A stretch of DNA of 64,000 bases from Flavobacteriales bacterium UBA6051 (GTDB lineage Bacteria > Bacteroidota > Bacteroidia > Flavobacteriales_D > Crocinitomicaceae): assembly GCA_002427735.1 (NCBI GenBank), contig DIYP01000009.1, positions 1 to 64,000 on the forward strand, written 5' to 3'. Shown here piece after piece: positions 43,597-53,520 of the stretch (its first letter is position 1; each line of letters begins with the position of its first letter). The notes under the pieces are model-generated. The model had not been told where the DNA came from and did no database searches. It saw only the letters and a list, made by a program, of their open reading frames with translations. Position numbers and translations under genes: made by a program.

Positions 43597-44654
43597 CTGA
43601 TTTTTCCAATCTCCACAGTTGGCTGTTCTGGGAGCTCTTCTGCTAGCAGCCAGCGACAGAAGACGATGGCTTCTTTGTACGTTGCTGTGCTCATCCAATT
43701 ATCTACATCCATTTTCTCATGACTTAAGTAAATGGTATAACTTCCGTCTTCATTTTGTTTAGCCGTTCCACTGTTAATGCACACAGGGTAGTTCCTGTAA
43801 TCCATAGATTGCATCAGAAAGTTCCAGGTCTGAATTCCCCAATAACAGCAATCTGGAGAGGTGAATGTGATTTTCATATATTCATCCTCTTCCAGCACAA
43901 AACGACCAAAACAGTAGGTGTTATCCACCGTTCCCCAGCCGCCTTGATCAGCTTCAAATGGAAAAGGTGGGAGAAAGTCATTTTTAGGAAATTCAACTGG
44001 CAATGGAGCAATCCAAGTAGATTGTTCAAAGAAAGTAGACATCACATCAATTCTTCTGGCTAATTCATCATCATTGAGTGGTTTTGCTGCGGATACAGGA
44101 GATACATTTTCAATTGTAAATTCACTTTCGCGACTATTGAATCTATCAAAGAAATATTCGCGTGTAAACATGTTGACCGCATCTGCCTCTAATTTAAATT
44201 CATTTTTCCCCTGAGGGTTTGAAGTGAGTTTAATTTGGAAGCCGCCGTCCTCTTCAAACTCTATATCGCGATGATTGATGCTATTGGAGACGCGTTCCAC
44301 AATTTCTCCATTAGGTTCACCAGCATAAGTTGTAAAAGACAAATAACAGCTGTCAAAACGTTTTCCTCGAATAATGTATTCCTGATCACCTCTGAGTTGC
44401 GTGAAGTAATAAACTGAATCCACATTGTCACCCAGCATCTTATGATTGTCATCTGCGAGTAACATGAATTGAGGTCTCAGTGGATCGTTGAAAAGGTAGA
44501 AGTCAATACTCGTGCGCATCAAATTGAACAAGTGATGATATCCATCAATGTGCCCTTGTTCATTGCTAATCTTGTCGGGATCAAGGAAAGTGCTGTCTGC
44601 ATTTTTGATGACCTCTAGAAAACGATCGAGAGCCGCTTTACTCTTATAGCTCAT
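43593..44654 (-). CDS. DUF1214-domain protein
   Basis: 353 residues without a signal peptide, hence cytoplasmic. C-terminal half (GGWGTVDNTYCFGRFVLEED, WGIQTWNFLMQSMDYRNYP, then DGSYTIYLSHEKM) matches the DUF1214 beta-sandwich, whose members often pair with DUF1254. No DUF1254 domain is present; the N-terminal part is unassigned. It starts 6 bases after the sulfotransferase gene, so the pair are expressed together. Function unknown. Confidence 0.75.
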   Translation of the reverse strand: MSYKSKAALDRFLEVIKNADSTFLDPDKISNEQGHIDGYHHLFNLMRTSIDFYLFNDPLRPQFMLLADDNHKMLGDNVDSVYYFTQLRGDQEYIIRGKRFDSCYLSFTTYAGEPNGEIVERVSNSINHRDIEFEEDGGFQIKLTSNPQGKNEFKLEADAVNMFTREYFFDRFNSRESEFTIENVSPVSAAKPLNDDELARRIDVMSTFFEQSTWIAPLPVEFPKNDFLPPFPFEADQGGWGTVDNTYCFGRFVLEEDEYMKITFTSPDCCYWGIQTWNFLMQSMDYRNYPVCINSGTAKQNEDGSYTIYLSHEKMDVDNWMSTATYKEAIVFCRWLLAEELPEQPTVEIGKIS

Positions 44655-44660
44655 TACTTA

Positions 44661-45911
44661 TTATTTTAAAGTTGAAAGAAAATCGTGGTATTGATGAAAT
44701 TTTTCTCGAATACCTGTCTCGGTTAAACCAAAAGTCTCCAGCGAGTATATATGTGCGCCGTGTTTATCTTTTGGGTTTGCGTCTAGAAAACGCTGGAATT
44801 TTTGAATGGTGTCCTTTTCTAATTCCCAACCGAAGTGCTCATAGACGCGCTCTATTGTACCCACCTGATCTTGTACGAAATCCTCAAATTTGAGGTCAAT
44901 AATTTGATCCTCTTTATTGAGTCGCTTTCTATCTTCGAGAAAACGTTCAAAATACATGCTCCAGGTATTTTCTTGTTCCTTTCCTGTTCTTATTGGATCC
45001 TCAGTATCACTGTATAGAGAACGTACAGAGGTAATCAGACTTGCTGCGGAAGGAACTACCTTTTCAGGACTTCGATGCGTCATAATGATTTTTGCATCCG
45101 GATAGACTTCAAATATTTCAGGAAGCCGCATGAGGTGAACAGGCGATTTTAATAGCCAGCGCTTTCCCATAACTCCTCCTGACTGGAGGTATTGCAAAAA
45201 CCGTTTATGAAAGCGCATCGTTTTGAGTCTATCTGCCGAATGATCAAACCATTCCATGTAAGAAGGAATGTAAAGCGTAGCAGATGGTTGAAACGAATTA
45301 AAATCAAGGGCGTTGATTCCAATGCACTCCTGAGGAGAATCAGCCTCCATATGATGCTTTTTCTTAAAATCTGGCACGAGTTTAAATAGCTGCTCGAATT
45401 CTTTCCGTATTTGTTTCAATTGAGGATTATCTTCAAAAGTATCAGGTGTCGAAACTGGATAGGGGAGTAAGCATTCCCAAGACAACGGCGATCGATGATT
45501 AGGGTCTTCATGCATCATTGCATGAAGAATAGTAGTCCCGGTACGAGGCATACCAATGATAAATATGGGCTCCTTTATTTCTGTTTTTTCAATGGCTGGG
45601 TTTTGCGCAAGTACTTGCTCTACCTGCAATCTTCCAGTCAATGTCTTTTGATAAAGAATTCGTGCTGCCAACGCTCCAAAAGGATTTGGGTTCGCATCGC
45701 TTTTAACAGATTCGACGAGTCGATGTACACCTTCTGTTAGTTCTGGACTAAGTTCTCCCTTATATCCGGCTTTTCTTTTTGCTTTGCGAATGATCTTTTC
45801 TGCGTTCAGCTTAAATGGATCAAGACCAATTGCCTTCAACGTTCTTCCAATCCCATTAATGCGATTGAGTGTTGTGGAGCGTTGTATGTTAATGTCGTTT
45901 GAATTACTCAC
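44661..45911 (-). CDS. PAPS-dependent sulfotransferase family protein
   Basis: 416 residues. The 5'-phosphosulfate loop FIIGMPRTGTTILH is near residue 117, and the 3'-phosphate-binding region (AKIIMTHRSPEKVVPSAASL) lies downstream. Resembles the Sulfotransfer_3 class, which modifies lipids, peptides or sugars. An N-terminal ~90 residues with RKAGYKGELSPELTEGVHRL is family-specific. Operon with an SCP2 lipid-binding protein directly upstream (one base apart) and DUF1214 downstream, so a lipid-like acceptor is plausible. Confidence 0.85.
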   Translation of the reverse strand: MSNSNDINIQRSTTLNRINGIGRTLKAIGLDPFKLNAEKIIRKAKRKAGYKGELSPELTEGVHRLVESVKSDANPNPFGALAARILYQKTLTGRLQVEQVLAQNPAIEKTEIKEPIFIIGMPRTGTTILHAMMHEDPNHRSPLSWECLLPYPVSTPDTFEDNPQLKQIRKEFEQLFKLVPDFKKKHHMEADSPQECIGINALDFNSFQPSATLYIPSYMEWFDHSADRLKTMRFHKRFLQYLQSGGVMGKRWLLKSPVHLMRLPEIFEVYPDAKIIMTHRSPEKVVPSAASLITSVRSLYSDTEDPIRTGKEQENTWSMYFERFLEDRKRLNKEDQIIDLKFEDFVQDQVGTIERVYEHFGWELEKDTIQKFQRFLDANPKDKHGAHIYSLETFGLTETGIREKFHQYHDFLSTLK

Positions 45912-45912
45912 T

Positions 45913-46206
45913 TTACATCAATTGCTTTAGCTTTTGTGCAAGACCAATATCGCCTTTCACTTTCAATTTTCCGGTAAGTGTAGCGATCATTGGTTTGATC
46001 TGCTTTTTCTGTAGCTTGACGTATGTATCGATACTCATTGTTACGGTACAGTTTGCTTCTACATCTTCCGTAGAGAGCACGTTTGCATCACCAGACCCGT
46101 CAATAACCATGACTTTGTCGTCGAGTACAAACTTTAATTTTTTTCCAATTGGATCTATCTTTTGAATATTGTTGGCCAGTTCAGCTTTTATTTGTTCAAA
46201 TTCCAT
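45913..46206 (-). CDS. SCP2 sterol-binding domain protein
   Basis: 97 residues, a single SCP2 domain (KLKFVLDDKVMVIDGSG, VTMSIDTYVKLQ and LTGKLKVKGDIGLAQKLKQL). Proteins of this fold bind sterols, fatty acids or acyl-CoA in a hydrophobic tunnel. First gene of the SCP2 - sulfotransferase - DUF1214 operon; it may present the substrate. Confidence 0.9.
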   Translation of the reverse strand: MEFEQIKAELANNIQKIDPIGKKLKFVLDDKVMVIDGSGDANVLSTEDVEANCTVTMSIDTYVKLQKKQIKPMIATLTGKLKVKGDIGLAQKLKQLM

Positions 46207-46386
46207 ATGTATTTAACTATTTTGGAGAGGTGTCTAAAGGTGAATTTTTCTTTCTAAACTATTAAATATTATGTGTTAAACAAATAATCCTTCTTCAATA
46301 ACACTTAATCAAAAAAAGACAACGCCTATTCAGATACTATAATAATTGCATTCGTGACCACGGATATTTGAATTAAAATCTATGGT

Positions 46387-49300
46387 ATGAAGCAAGCAAC
46401 ATCACTCTTTACATTCTTCTATTTCGCGCTATTCTTTCTGTGGTTGACTTCTTGTGGTCAAACTAAACCAGAAATGATTCAGGTAAATCCGGAATTCAGT
46501 GAGTATATCTCTGGATATACCTCTGGAATGATTCATCGTGAAGATGTTATTCGCATTGAACTTTCGGAAAATGTTCCTGACATAGAAAAAATGTCACAAA
46601 GTGAGTTGAATAAATTGGTAGCAATTGAACCAGCAATTGAAGGAGATTTGATTGCCGTTGATGGACGACAGTTGGAGTTTGTTCCTGAAGAATTGCTGCC
46701 AACGAATCAGTTGTTTACGGTTCGATTTGAACTCGACAAACTCGCTGATGTTAAAAAAGGTTTCGAAGAGTTTGCTTTTCAGTTTTCAACGTTTGAACAG
46801 ACAATGGAAGTGTACATTGATGGCCTTAGAAATTACCGAAGCTATCTGCTCGATTACCAAAAACTAGAAGGTAAAATTGTAACGACGGATCTAGAGGATA
46901 CTTCGCTAATCAGACAGGCTATTTCATTCACATTAAATGGTAAAGAACTTGATTTTTCATTACGCCCAGATAGTTATGATAATGACATACATTTTAGGGT
47001 GGATAGTATCCAACGTCTGGCAAATGAACAAACGATCCATGTCCGTTGGAATGGTAAAGTAATTAATTCATTTTCGAAGGGGAGTAAAGAGATAACCGTA
47101 TCTGGACTTGGCGATTTTTCCATTAGTGATGTTGCTTTAATTGAGGAAGAAGATCAACGCGTGGAGCTTACTTTTACCGAACCACTTCAGCAAGGCCAGA
47201 ATTTACATGGTATTGTCACGCTTGAAGGAATCAATGAACTTTCCTATAAAATCAATCGCAATGTAGTGACGGTTTTTCTTCCCAATCGATTTGTAGGGGA
47301 AAAGAAGTTAAAGGTTACTTCTGGAATTCAAAACATAGGCGGTTATAAAATGAATGAGAGTTATGAGGAGACACTCGTTTTTCATGAGCCATACCCGATG
47401 GTGCGCATCAAGGGCAGTGGATCGATTTTGCCCAATTCTCAAGGTCTAATTTTCCCCTTTGAGGCTATTGCTTTGAATGCTGTTGATGTCCGAGTGATTC
47501 GAATATTTGAAAAGAATGTGCATCATTTTTTACAGGTTAATGAATTAGACGGCGATGATGAACTGACGCGTTTCGGAGAGGTTGTTGCCGAAAAAAAAGT
47601 TGACTTAAATACCGACAAAAGAAAAAATCTCAAGCAATGGAATACACATGTGCTTGATTTAGAAAAGCTGATAAAAACGCAACCTGGAGCAATTTATCAG
47701 GTCGCAATAAAGTTTAATAGGCAATATGCCATTTGTGATTGTGGCGAAGATGAAGACAGGGAAGAAGTCGAATCAGACGATTCAGAGGAAGAGTTTATTG
47801 TAGAGGATTTCCGTTATTGGACAGATTGGAATGCCAATGAGGAGCACTGGCACACTTATGGTTTTGATGGGTATTCTACATGGAGTTACCGCTCAAATGA
47901 TGATGAAACACCCTGCGAGAGTTCTTATTATTACGGAAGAGCTGTTAAACGAAACATTCTAGCATCCAACATTGGTATAATTTTTAAGTTGGATGAGGAT
48001 AAAACCGCCAACGTCGTATTGTCCAACATGGTAACTACTCAACCCATGGCGAATGCGCAGGTAGCTTTTTATGATTATAACCGCAAGTTAATTGCTTCAG
48101 GACGCAGTGATAGTCAAGGGATGCTCAAGATCAAATTGGGGAATAAGCCTTTTCTGATGATCGCCAAGAAAGGAACGCAGCGTGGATATATGAAGTTGAA
48201 TGATGGTCATGTCAACTCTTTAAGCAAATTCGATGTTGAAGGGGAAGTGGTTCAAAAAGGGATTAAAGGTTTCCTTTATGCTGAGCGCGGAGTATGGCGA
48301 CCGGGAGATTCGTTGTATATCAATTTTATGCTTCAGGATAAGTACAATAAGTTTCCTAAAAATCATCCCGTTCACTTTGAGTTCGTTGATCCTAATGGAG
48401 GTATTATCTATGAAGTAAGTAAGGTGAAAAATGTGAACGGTGTATACGACTTTCGCACGGCGACTTCAACTGATGCGAGTACGGGAAATTATAGAGCGCA
48501 TGTCCGTGTGGGGAATAAGACGTACTCCAAGACATTCAAAGTTGAAACGGTTAAGCCCAATCGCCTGAAGGTATCTCTCGATGTAAATTTTGGTGATAAT
48601 GCTGATTCATGTCAACTGACCGCTAAATGGCTACATGGGGCCAGTGGAAAAGGCTTAAAAGCTGATGTGCAAATGTTTTTGTCTCCCATGAAGACTTCGT
48701 TCAAAGGTTTTGAGCGATATAATTTTGATTCACCAGTTCGCAACGGTGGGACTTATCGAAAAACAGTCTTTAATGGCAAACTAGATAATTTAGGACAAGC
48801 ACTTTTTGCGAGCAAAACGGCAACCGTACAAGATGCTTCTGGAAAGCTACAAGCGCGTTACATTACAAAGGTTTTTGAAAAAGGTGGAGATTTTAGCATT
48901 GATAGAAAAGTCAGTAGTTTTTCTCCTTATTCAACTTATGTTGGGATGCGCATGCCTAGCACGTCGATTTATGATAATACGCTGGAGACTGATAAACGCC
49001 ATCGCTTTGACGTAGTTTCAGTAAATGCGAATGGTAAGGCTGTGTCAAACAAATCACTAGAGGTACGCATTTATCAGCTGGATTGGAACTGGTGGTACGA
49101 CGGTGATGAAGACTTTGCAACATTCACAGCGCGAAATGGTGCAATTCTCATAAAGGACACAACTATTCTAACAAAAAAGGGGAGAAGTAGGTTCTTTTTC
49201 CATGCTACCTCGGCAGATTATGGGAAATACTTAATCACAGTAACAGATTTGAAAGGGGGACACCAAACGGGCGAAATCATTCATGTCGATTGGCCTTATT

Positions 49301-51978
49301 GGAGTCGAGCAAACAGAAGTGACAATGAAGCTGCCACAATGCTGACATTTGCTACAGATAAAGAGAAGTATACAAAGGGAGAACAAATCAAGTTGAGTTT
49401 TCCATCGCCCTCTGCGGGTAGAGCTTTAGTTTCAGTTGAGACGAGTGAGCGCGTCATTCAAAAGTTTTGGGTAGAAACAAAGAAAGGAGAAACAACCTAT
49501 TCATTCCCTGCGACCGCAGAGATGAGTCCAAACGTGTATTTGCATGTCACATTGGTACAACCGCATCACGCTACTAAAAATGATCTGCCCATTCGCATGT
49601 ACGGTGTATTGCCTATTGAGGTCGATGACCCTAATACTCATTTACATCCTGTGATCGCCATGCGCGACAAAATTAGACCTGAGTCCAAAACGAGTATTAC
49701 TGTTCGAGAGCAACATGGGAAAAAGATGACGTACACCCTGGCAATCGTAGATGACGGATTATTGGACCTAACCCATTTTCAAACACCGGAACCATGGAAT
49801 ACTTTTTATGCCCGAGAAGCATTGGGAGTAAAAACCTGGGATATGTACAATGATGTAATTGGAGCATACACTGGAAGTTTAGATCATTTACTGAGTATTG
49901 GTGGTGATGGTTCCGCTATTGTAGGAAATGGTCCTAAGGCCAATCGTTTTAAGCCGATGGTAAGATTTCTCGGCCCTTTTGAGTTGCCCGCTGGCGGTTC
50001 ACAGAAGCATTCAGTAGATATTCCAAACTATGTAGGTTCAGTGCGGGTTATGGTTGTTGCCAGAGATGAAGAAGCTTATGGCCGAACACAGAAAACTGTC
50101 GTGGTTAAGAAACCGCTAATGGTTTTGGCTACAGTTCCCAGAGTGCTTGGCCCTGGCGAAAATTTTGCATTACCTGTTGATGTTTTTGCCTTAGAGAAGT
50201 TCGTGAAAAATGTGAAAGTTCGGATCGAGGTGAATGATATGTTCAAATTGGATGATAAAGAGACCAAATCCATTCAATTTGCTACCGAAGGTGATGAGGT
50301 TTTAAATTTCAATTTAGTTACCAAGGAAAGGGTTGGAGTCGGTAAAATTAAGGTAATCGCTCAATCAGGGAAAGAGATCGCTACACAGGAAATAGAAATC
50401 AATATTCGTCCGTCAAACCCAATCTCTTTTGAGGCTAAAGATTTCACGCTTGAACCTGGAGAATCAATTGATCAGACATTGATTATGGACGGTGTTAGGG
50501 GAACTAATCTTGGAACAATTGAGATTTCTACAGCGCCTACAATCAATTTGGAACAACGTTTGGGATACCTTATCAATTATCCTCATGGTTGCGTAGAACA
50601 AACAACGAGCGCTGCATTTCCTCAACTCTATTTAAGCACATTGTCAACACTAAAAGACAAGGAGAAAAAAGAAGTAACGACTCATGTTAAGGCAGCAATC
50701 AACCGTTTAAAGTTGTTTCAGACTTCGGAGGGAGGTTTTTCTTATTGGCCAGGTGAAAGTGATGAAAACGAATGGGGGACGAATTACGCCGGACATTTTA
50801 TTCTCGAGGCAGAGCTCCAGGGATATCGTTTGCCGTCTAGAATGAAGTCCAATTGGGTGCGTTATCAGGGCAGTTGCGCCAGGAATTGGAGCATATCAAA
50901 ACATTCCGAAAAACGCTACAAAGAAGGACAGCAATTGACCCAGGCTTATCGATTATACTTATTGGCGCTCAGTAAAAATCCAGAAGTTGGAGCCATGAAT
51001 CGTCTGCGTGAAGAACGCAGTTTATGCACAGCTGCTAAATGGAGATTGGCGAGTGCGTATGCCATGATTGGTCAGAAAGAAGTTGCTCAAAAGCTGGTGC
51101 AAGGCTTGGATACAAAAGTTGAAAGCTATAAAGAGTTATCCGGCTCCTTTGGTTCTGATTTACGAGATAAGGCAATTATACTTGAAGCTCAAGGGATATT
51201 GGGACAGAAAGAAGCAGGGTATGAATCGTTGAAATACTTGTCTGCAGAGCTTCGATCTAAACGCTGGATGAGCACACAGGAAACGGCTTATTGTCTTTTA
51301 TCGATTGCCAGTTACTGCAAGGTAAAGGGAGACAAATCAGAAGGTAAGATCGCTTATACGATTGATAATAAATCAAAACGAACAGCGCAGATATCAAGCA
51401 AAGCAACGCGCATAAATGTAGTTGAAAAAACAGGAAAAGAGTCGCGCACAGTTGAGCTTGAGAATAAAGGCGATGCCTTACTATTTGTTTCGGTTGTCAC
51501 ACAGCATGTCCCAAAGAAAGGAAAGGAACGTAAGAAGTCGTTTAAGTTGAATATGACGGTGAGCTATACGGACATGGATGGGAAACCTATTAACGAGCGA
51601 AAGCTGGCACAGGGAACAGAGTTTATTGCAGAAGTTGTTATAACTAACCCTAGTAAATCGAGGGCATACAAAGAAATGGCGCTCAATCAGATTTTTGCCA
51701 GTGGTTGGGAGATTCATAACTCAAGACTTTTTGGAAATGCCGGTGCACAAAGCTCAGCACGATATAAAGACATTCGTGATGATAGGGTATTGAGCTATTA
51801 TTCATTGGCACCAGGCGAAACCAAACACATTAGAATTGTCCTAAACGCAACTTATCAGGGAAGGTTTTATCTGCCTTCAGTCTACTCGGAAGCTATGTAT
51901 GATCATACGATTCGTGCACTTGTCCCTGGGCATTGGGTAGAAGTAATTTCCGAAGATGAACAACTAAAAAACGTGTAG
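46387..51978 (+). CDS. Bacterial alpha-2-macroglobulin lipoprotein
   Basis: 1863 residues. Lipoprotein signal ending WLTSC (Cys23), so it is anchored in an envelope membrane. Several macroglobulin beta domains precede the thioester domain. The thioester motif CVEQ is intact at Cys1402-Gln1405 (in YPHGCVEQTTS), and the alpha-alpha barrel and receptor-type domain follow. Bacterial A2M traps invading proteases by clamping after bait cleavage. An acidic insert near residues 455-475 is unusual. VanW starts one base after its stop, and PBP1C lies further on, the classic genetic partner of bacterial A2M. Confidence 0.93.
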   Translation: MKQATSLFTFFYFALFFLWLTSCGQTKPEMIQVNPEFSEYISGYTSGMIHREDVIRIELSENVPDIEKMSQSELNKLVAIEPAIEGDLIAVDGRQLEFVPEELLPTNQLFTVRFELDKLADVKKGFEEFAFQFSTFEQTMEVYIDGLRNYRSYLLDYQKLEGKIVTTDLEDTSLIRQAISFTLNGKELDFSLRPDSYDNDIHFRVDSIQRLANEQTIHVRWNGKVINSFSKGSKEITVSGLGDFSISDVALIEEEDQRVELTFTEPLQQGQNLHGIVTLEGINELSYKINRNVVTVFLPNRFVGEKKLKVTSGIQNIGGYKMNESYEETLVFHEPYPMVRIKGSGSILPNSQGLIFPFEAIALNAVDVRVIRIFEKNVHHFLQVNELDGDDELTRFGEVVAEKKVDLNTDKRKNLKQWNTHVLDLEKLIKTQPGAIYQVAIKFNRQYAICDCGEDEDREEVESDDSEEEFIVEDFRYWTDWNANEEHWHTYGFDGYSTWSYRSNDDETPCESSYYYGRAVKRNILASNIGIIFKLDEDKTANVVLSNMVTTQPMANAQVAFYDYNRKLIASGRSDSQGMLKIKLGNKPFLMIAKKGTQRGYMKLNDGHVNSLSKFDVEGEVVQKGIKGFLYAERGVWRPGDSLYINFMLQDKYNKFPKNHPVHFEFVDPNGGIIYEVSKVKNVNGVYDFRTATSTDASTGNYRAHVRVGNKTYSKTFKVETVKPNRLKVSLDVNFGDNADSCQLTAKWLHGASGKGLKADVQMFLSPMKTSFKGFERYNFDSPVRNGGTYRKTVFNGKLDNLGQALFASKTATVQDASGKLQARYITKVFEKGGDFSIDRKVSSFSPYSTYVGMRMPSTSIYDNTLETDKRHRFDVVSVNANGKAVSNKSLEVRIYQLDWNWWYDGDEDFATFTARNGAILIKDTTILTKKGRSRFFFHATSADYGKYLITVTDLKGGHQTGEIIHVDWPYWSRANRSDNEAATMLTFATDKEKYTKGEQIKLSFPSPSAGRALVSVETSERVIQKFWVETKKGETTYSFPATAEMSPNVYLHVTLVQPHHATKNDLPIRMYGVLPIEVDDPNTHLHPVIAMRDKIRPESKTSITVREQHGKKMTYTLAIVDDGLLDLTHFQTPEPWNTFYAREALGVKTWDMYNDVIGAYTGSLDHLLSIGGDGSAIVGNGPKANRFKPMVRFLGPFELPAGGSQKHSVDIPNYVGSVRVMVVARDEEAYGRTQKTVVVKKPLMVLATVPRVLGPGENFALPVDVFALEKFVKNVKVRIEVNDMFKLDDKETKSIQFATEGDEVLNFNLVTKERVGVGKIKVIAQSGKEIATQEIEINIRPSNPISFEAKDFTLEPGESIDQTLIMDGVRGTNLGTIEISTAPTINLEQRLGYLINYPHGCVEQTTSAAFPQLYLSTLSTLKDKEKKEVTTHVKAAINRLKLFQTSEGGFSYWPGESDENEWGTNYAGHFILEAELQGYRLPSRMKSNWVRYQGSCARNWSISKHSEKRYKEGQQLTQAYRLYLLALSKNPEVGAMNRLREERSLCTAAKWRLASAYAMIGQKEVAQKLVQGLDTKVESYKELSGSFGSDLRDKAIILEAQGILGQKEAGYESLKYLSAELRSKRWMSTQETAYCLLSIASYCKVKGDKSEGKIAYTIDNKSKRTAQISSKATRINVVEKTGKESRTVELENKGDALLFVSVVTQHVPKKGKERKKSFKLNMTVSYTDMDGKPINERKLAQGTEFIAEVVITNPSKSRAYKEMALNQIFASGWEIHNSRLFGNAGAQSSARYKDIRDDRVLSYYSLAPGETKHIRIVLNATYQGRFYLPSVYSEAMYDHTIRALVPGHWVEVISEDEQLKNV

Positions 51979-51979
51979 T

Positions 51980-52783
51980 ATGAATGAAATTGCAAAGCCA
52001 CTGGAAAGAAGCTTATTGCGTCAAAAAATTGGACGAGAGTATCATATTTTCAAACGTCGAGTGGATTGGATGACTAATCAGCAAAAATGGGCACTGGAAA
52101 AAGGAGAGTTATTAAGTCGGCAAGTTGTATTCAAGCACAAGTCATTTATTATGCGTCCTTTGAAGGACGTTGAAATGTACCTACAAGAAAATAAGCGTAC
52201 TAATCTAAGTATAGCTATTGAACAACTGCACAATTCTATTATTCGGCCGGGTGAAACATTTTCTATTTGGCGTTTGGTAGGCAGACCGACAAAGCGCAAA
52301 GGTTATTTAGAAGGTTTAATATTGAATCAGGGAGCGATCGGAAAAGACGTAGGTGGAGGACTCTGTCAACTAGGGAATTTACTATTCTGGATTTTTGCTC
52401 ATAGTCCATTAACCATTACGGAACGATACCGGCACGGGTATGATGTATTTCCAGATGTCAATCGAAAAATACCTTTTGGGGCAGGGGCAACGTTAGCGTA
52501 TAATCATGTTGACCTTCAAGTAAAAAATGAAACCGAATTCTCATTCCAACTGAAGTTATGGCTGGATAAGACTCATCTTCACGGCGAATTGTTATGTGAT
52601 AAATCCTTAGAGTCAACCTATGAAGTAGTTGAGCGGAATCACATTATTCAACAACAGCTCTGGGGCGGTTACTCGAGGCACAATCAAATTGTGCAAATTG
52701 AACATAGGAAGTCAGGTCAAGCACAAGAAAAACTGCTTGTAGAAAACCATGCCATCATGATGTATGACCCATTTCTGGAATGA
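51980..52783 (+). CDS. VanW-family protein
   Basis: 267 residues with the VanW signature: FSIWRLVGRPTKRKGYLEGL, DVGGGLCQLGNLLFW and the His/Tyr-containing TERYRHGYDVFP. No signal peptide or membrane helix is seen. VanW accompanies some glycopeptide-resistance clusters, but its activity is unknown. It is linked to peptidoglycan in many genomes. No vanA/H/X-type genes are nearby. It directly follows the A2M gene. Confidence 0.88.
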   Translation: MNEIAKPLERSLLRQKIGREYHIFKRRVDWMTNQQKWALEKGELLSRQVVFKHKSFIMRPLKDVEMYLQENKRTNLSIAIEQLHNSIIRPGETFSIWRLVGRPTKRKGYLEGLILNQGAIGKDVGGGLCQLGNLLFWIFAHSPLTITERYRHGYDVFPDVNRKIPFGAGATLAYNHVDLQVKNETEFSFQLKLWLDKTHLHGELLCDKSLESTYEVVERNHIIQQQLWGGYSRHNQIVQIEHRKSGQAQEKLLVENHAIMMYDPFLE

Positions 52784-52792
52784 ATACAGCCT

Positions 52793-53455
52793 TTATTTAT
52801 CGTAAGTGAGATTAAGCGTTACGGTTACTTCGTCTGTTACAACTGCTTCTTTTTGAACATTGTCACGCAATGGGAAATCAAGTGTATTGAATACAAAGTC
52901 ACCCTTCACAGTTACATTTTCTTCTGACGATGTAACTGAAAGTGGAGCTTCGATCTTTTCTGAATGATCTTGAATGGTAAGAGTCATTGTCACAGTATAG
53001 TTATTCTCAGCATCACCTTCCAGTTTTTCGAACTTATCAAAGGTTAGTTCAGATTCAGGATAGTCTTTTGTATTGAAAATTCCTTCCCCTTTTTCTTCTG
53101 AGAATTTGAACGTTGCCATATCGAAAATTAAATTTCCGCTTGATGCTTCCCCATTTGTCGTTGTCATTTCACCTCGAACAGGAGTTACGTCACCATTCAT
53201 ATTGATTTGCATTGGTCCCAATTCCACATCCATCATGGCTCCCATAAACTTCACTTGTTTCTTTGTGGCTTTCTGATCTAGAAATCGCTTCCATGTAACT
53301 TCACTGCCCTCAGCATCAAGCGACATTTCAGCGATAATGTCTTCCGGAGCAGAAGCTTCTTGCGAAGCTTCACCACTATTTGAAGAGGAGGAAGAAGTCG
53401 ATTCAGATCCACAAGCAAACAATAAAAGTGCAAATGAAAGGTAAAGATATTTCAT
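52793..53455 (-). CDS. YceI-family lipocalin-like lipoprotein
   Basis: 220 residues from the ATG at 53455; a longer frame from 53488 places eleven residues before the signal. The lipoprotein signal ends FAC (Cys15), then a Ser-rich spacer (~20 residues). The rest is a YceI beta-barrel (EVTWKRFLDQKATKKQVKF, then ESELTFDKFE), which binds isoprenoid-like lipids in relatives. Upstream of it on the same strand is the LytTR regulator. Confidence 0.88.
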   Translation of the reverse strand: MKYLYLSFALLLFACGSESTSSSSSNSGEASQEASAPEDIIAEMSLDAEGSEVTWKRFLDQKATKKQVKFMGAMMDVELGPMQINMNGDVTPVRGEMTTTNGEASSGNLIFDMATFKFSEEKGEGIFNTKDYPESELTFDKFEKLEGDAENNYTVTMTLTIQDHSEKIEAPLSVTSSEENVTVKGDFVFNTLDFPLRDNVQKEAVVTDEVTVTLNLTYDK

Positions 53456-53520
53456 AGTAGTAAGTTTTTGGTTGAAGGAAAAATACAAAGAATATCCAAG
53501 AAAGCAACGCGTTTTCAGAA

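Noticed and set aside
51980..52783. VanW as part of a vancomycin-resistance cluster
   Set aside because: No vanH, vanA or vanX ligase/dehydrogenase/peptidase genes are nearby; the neighbours are A2M and PBP1C.
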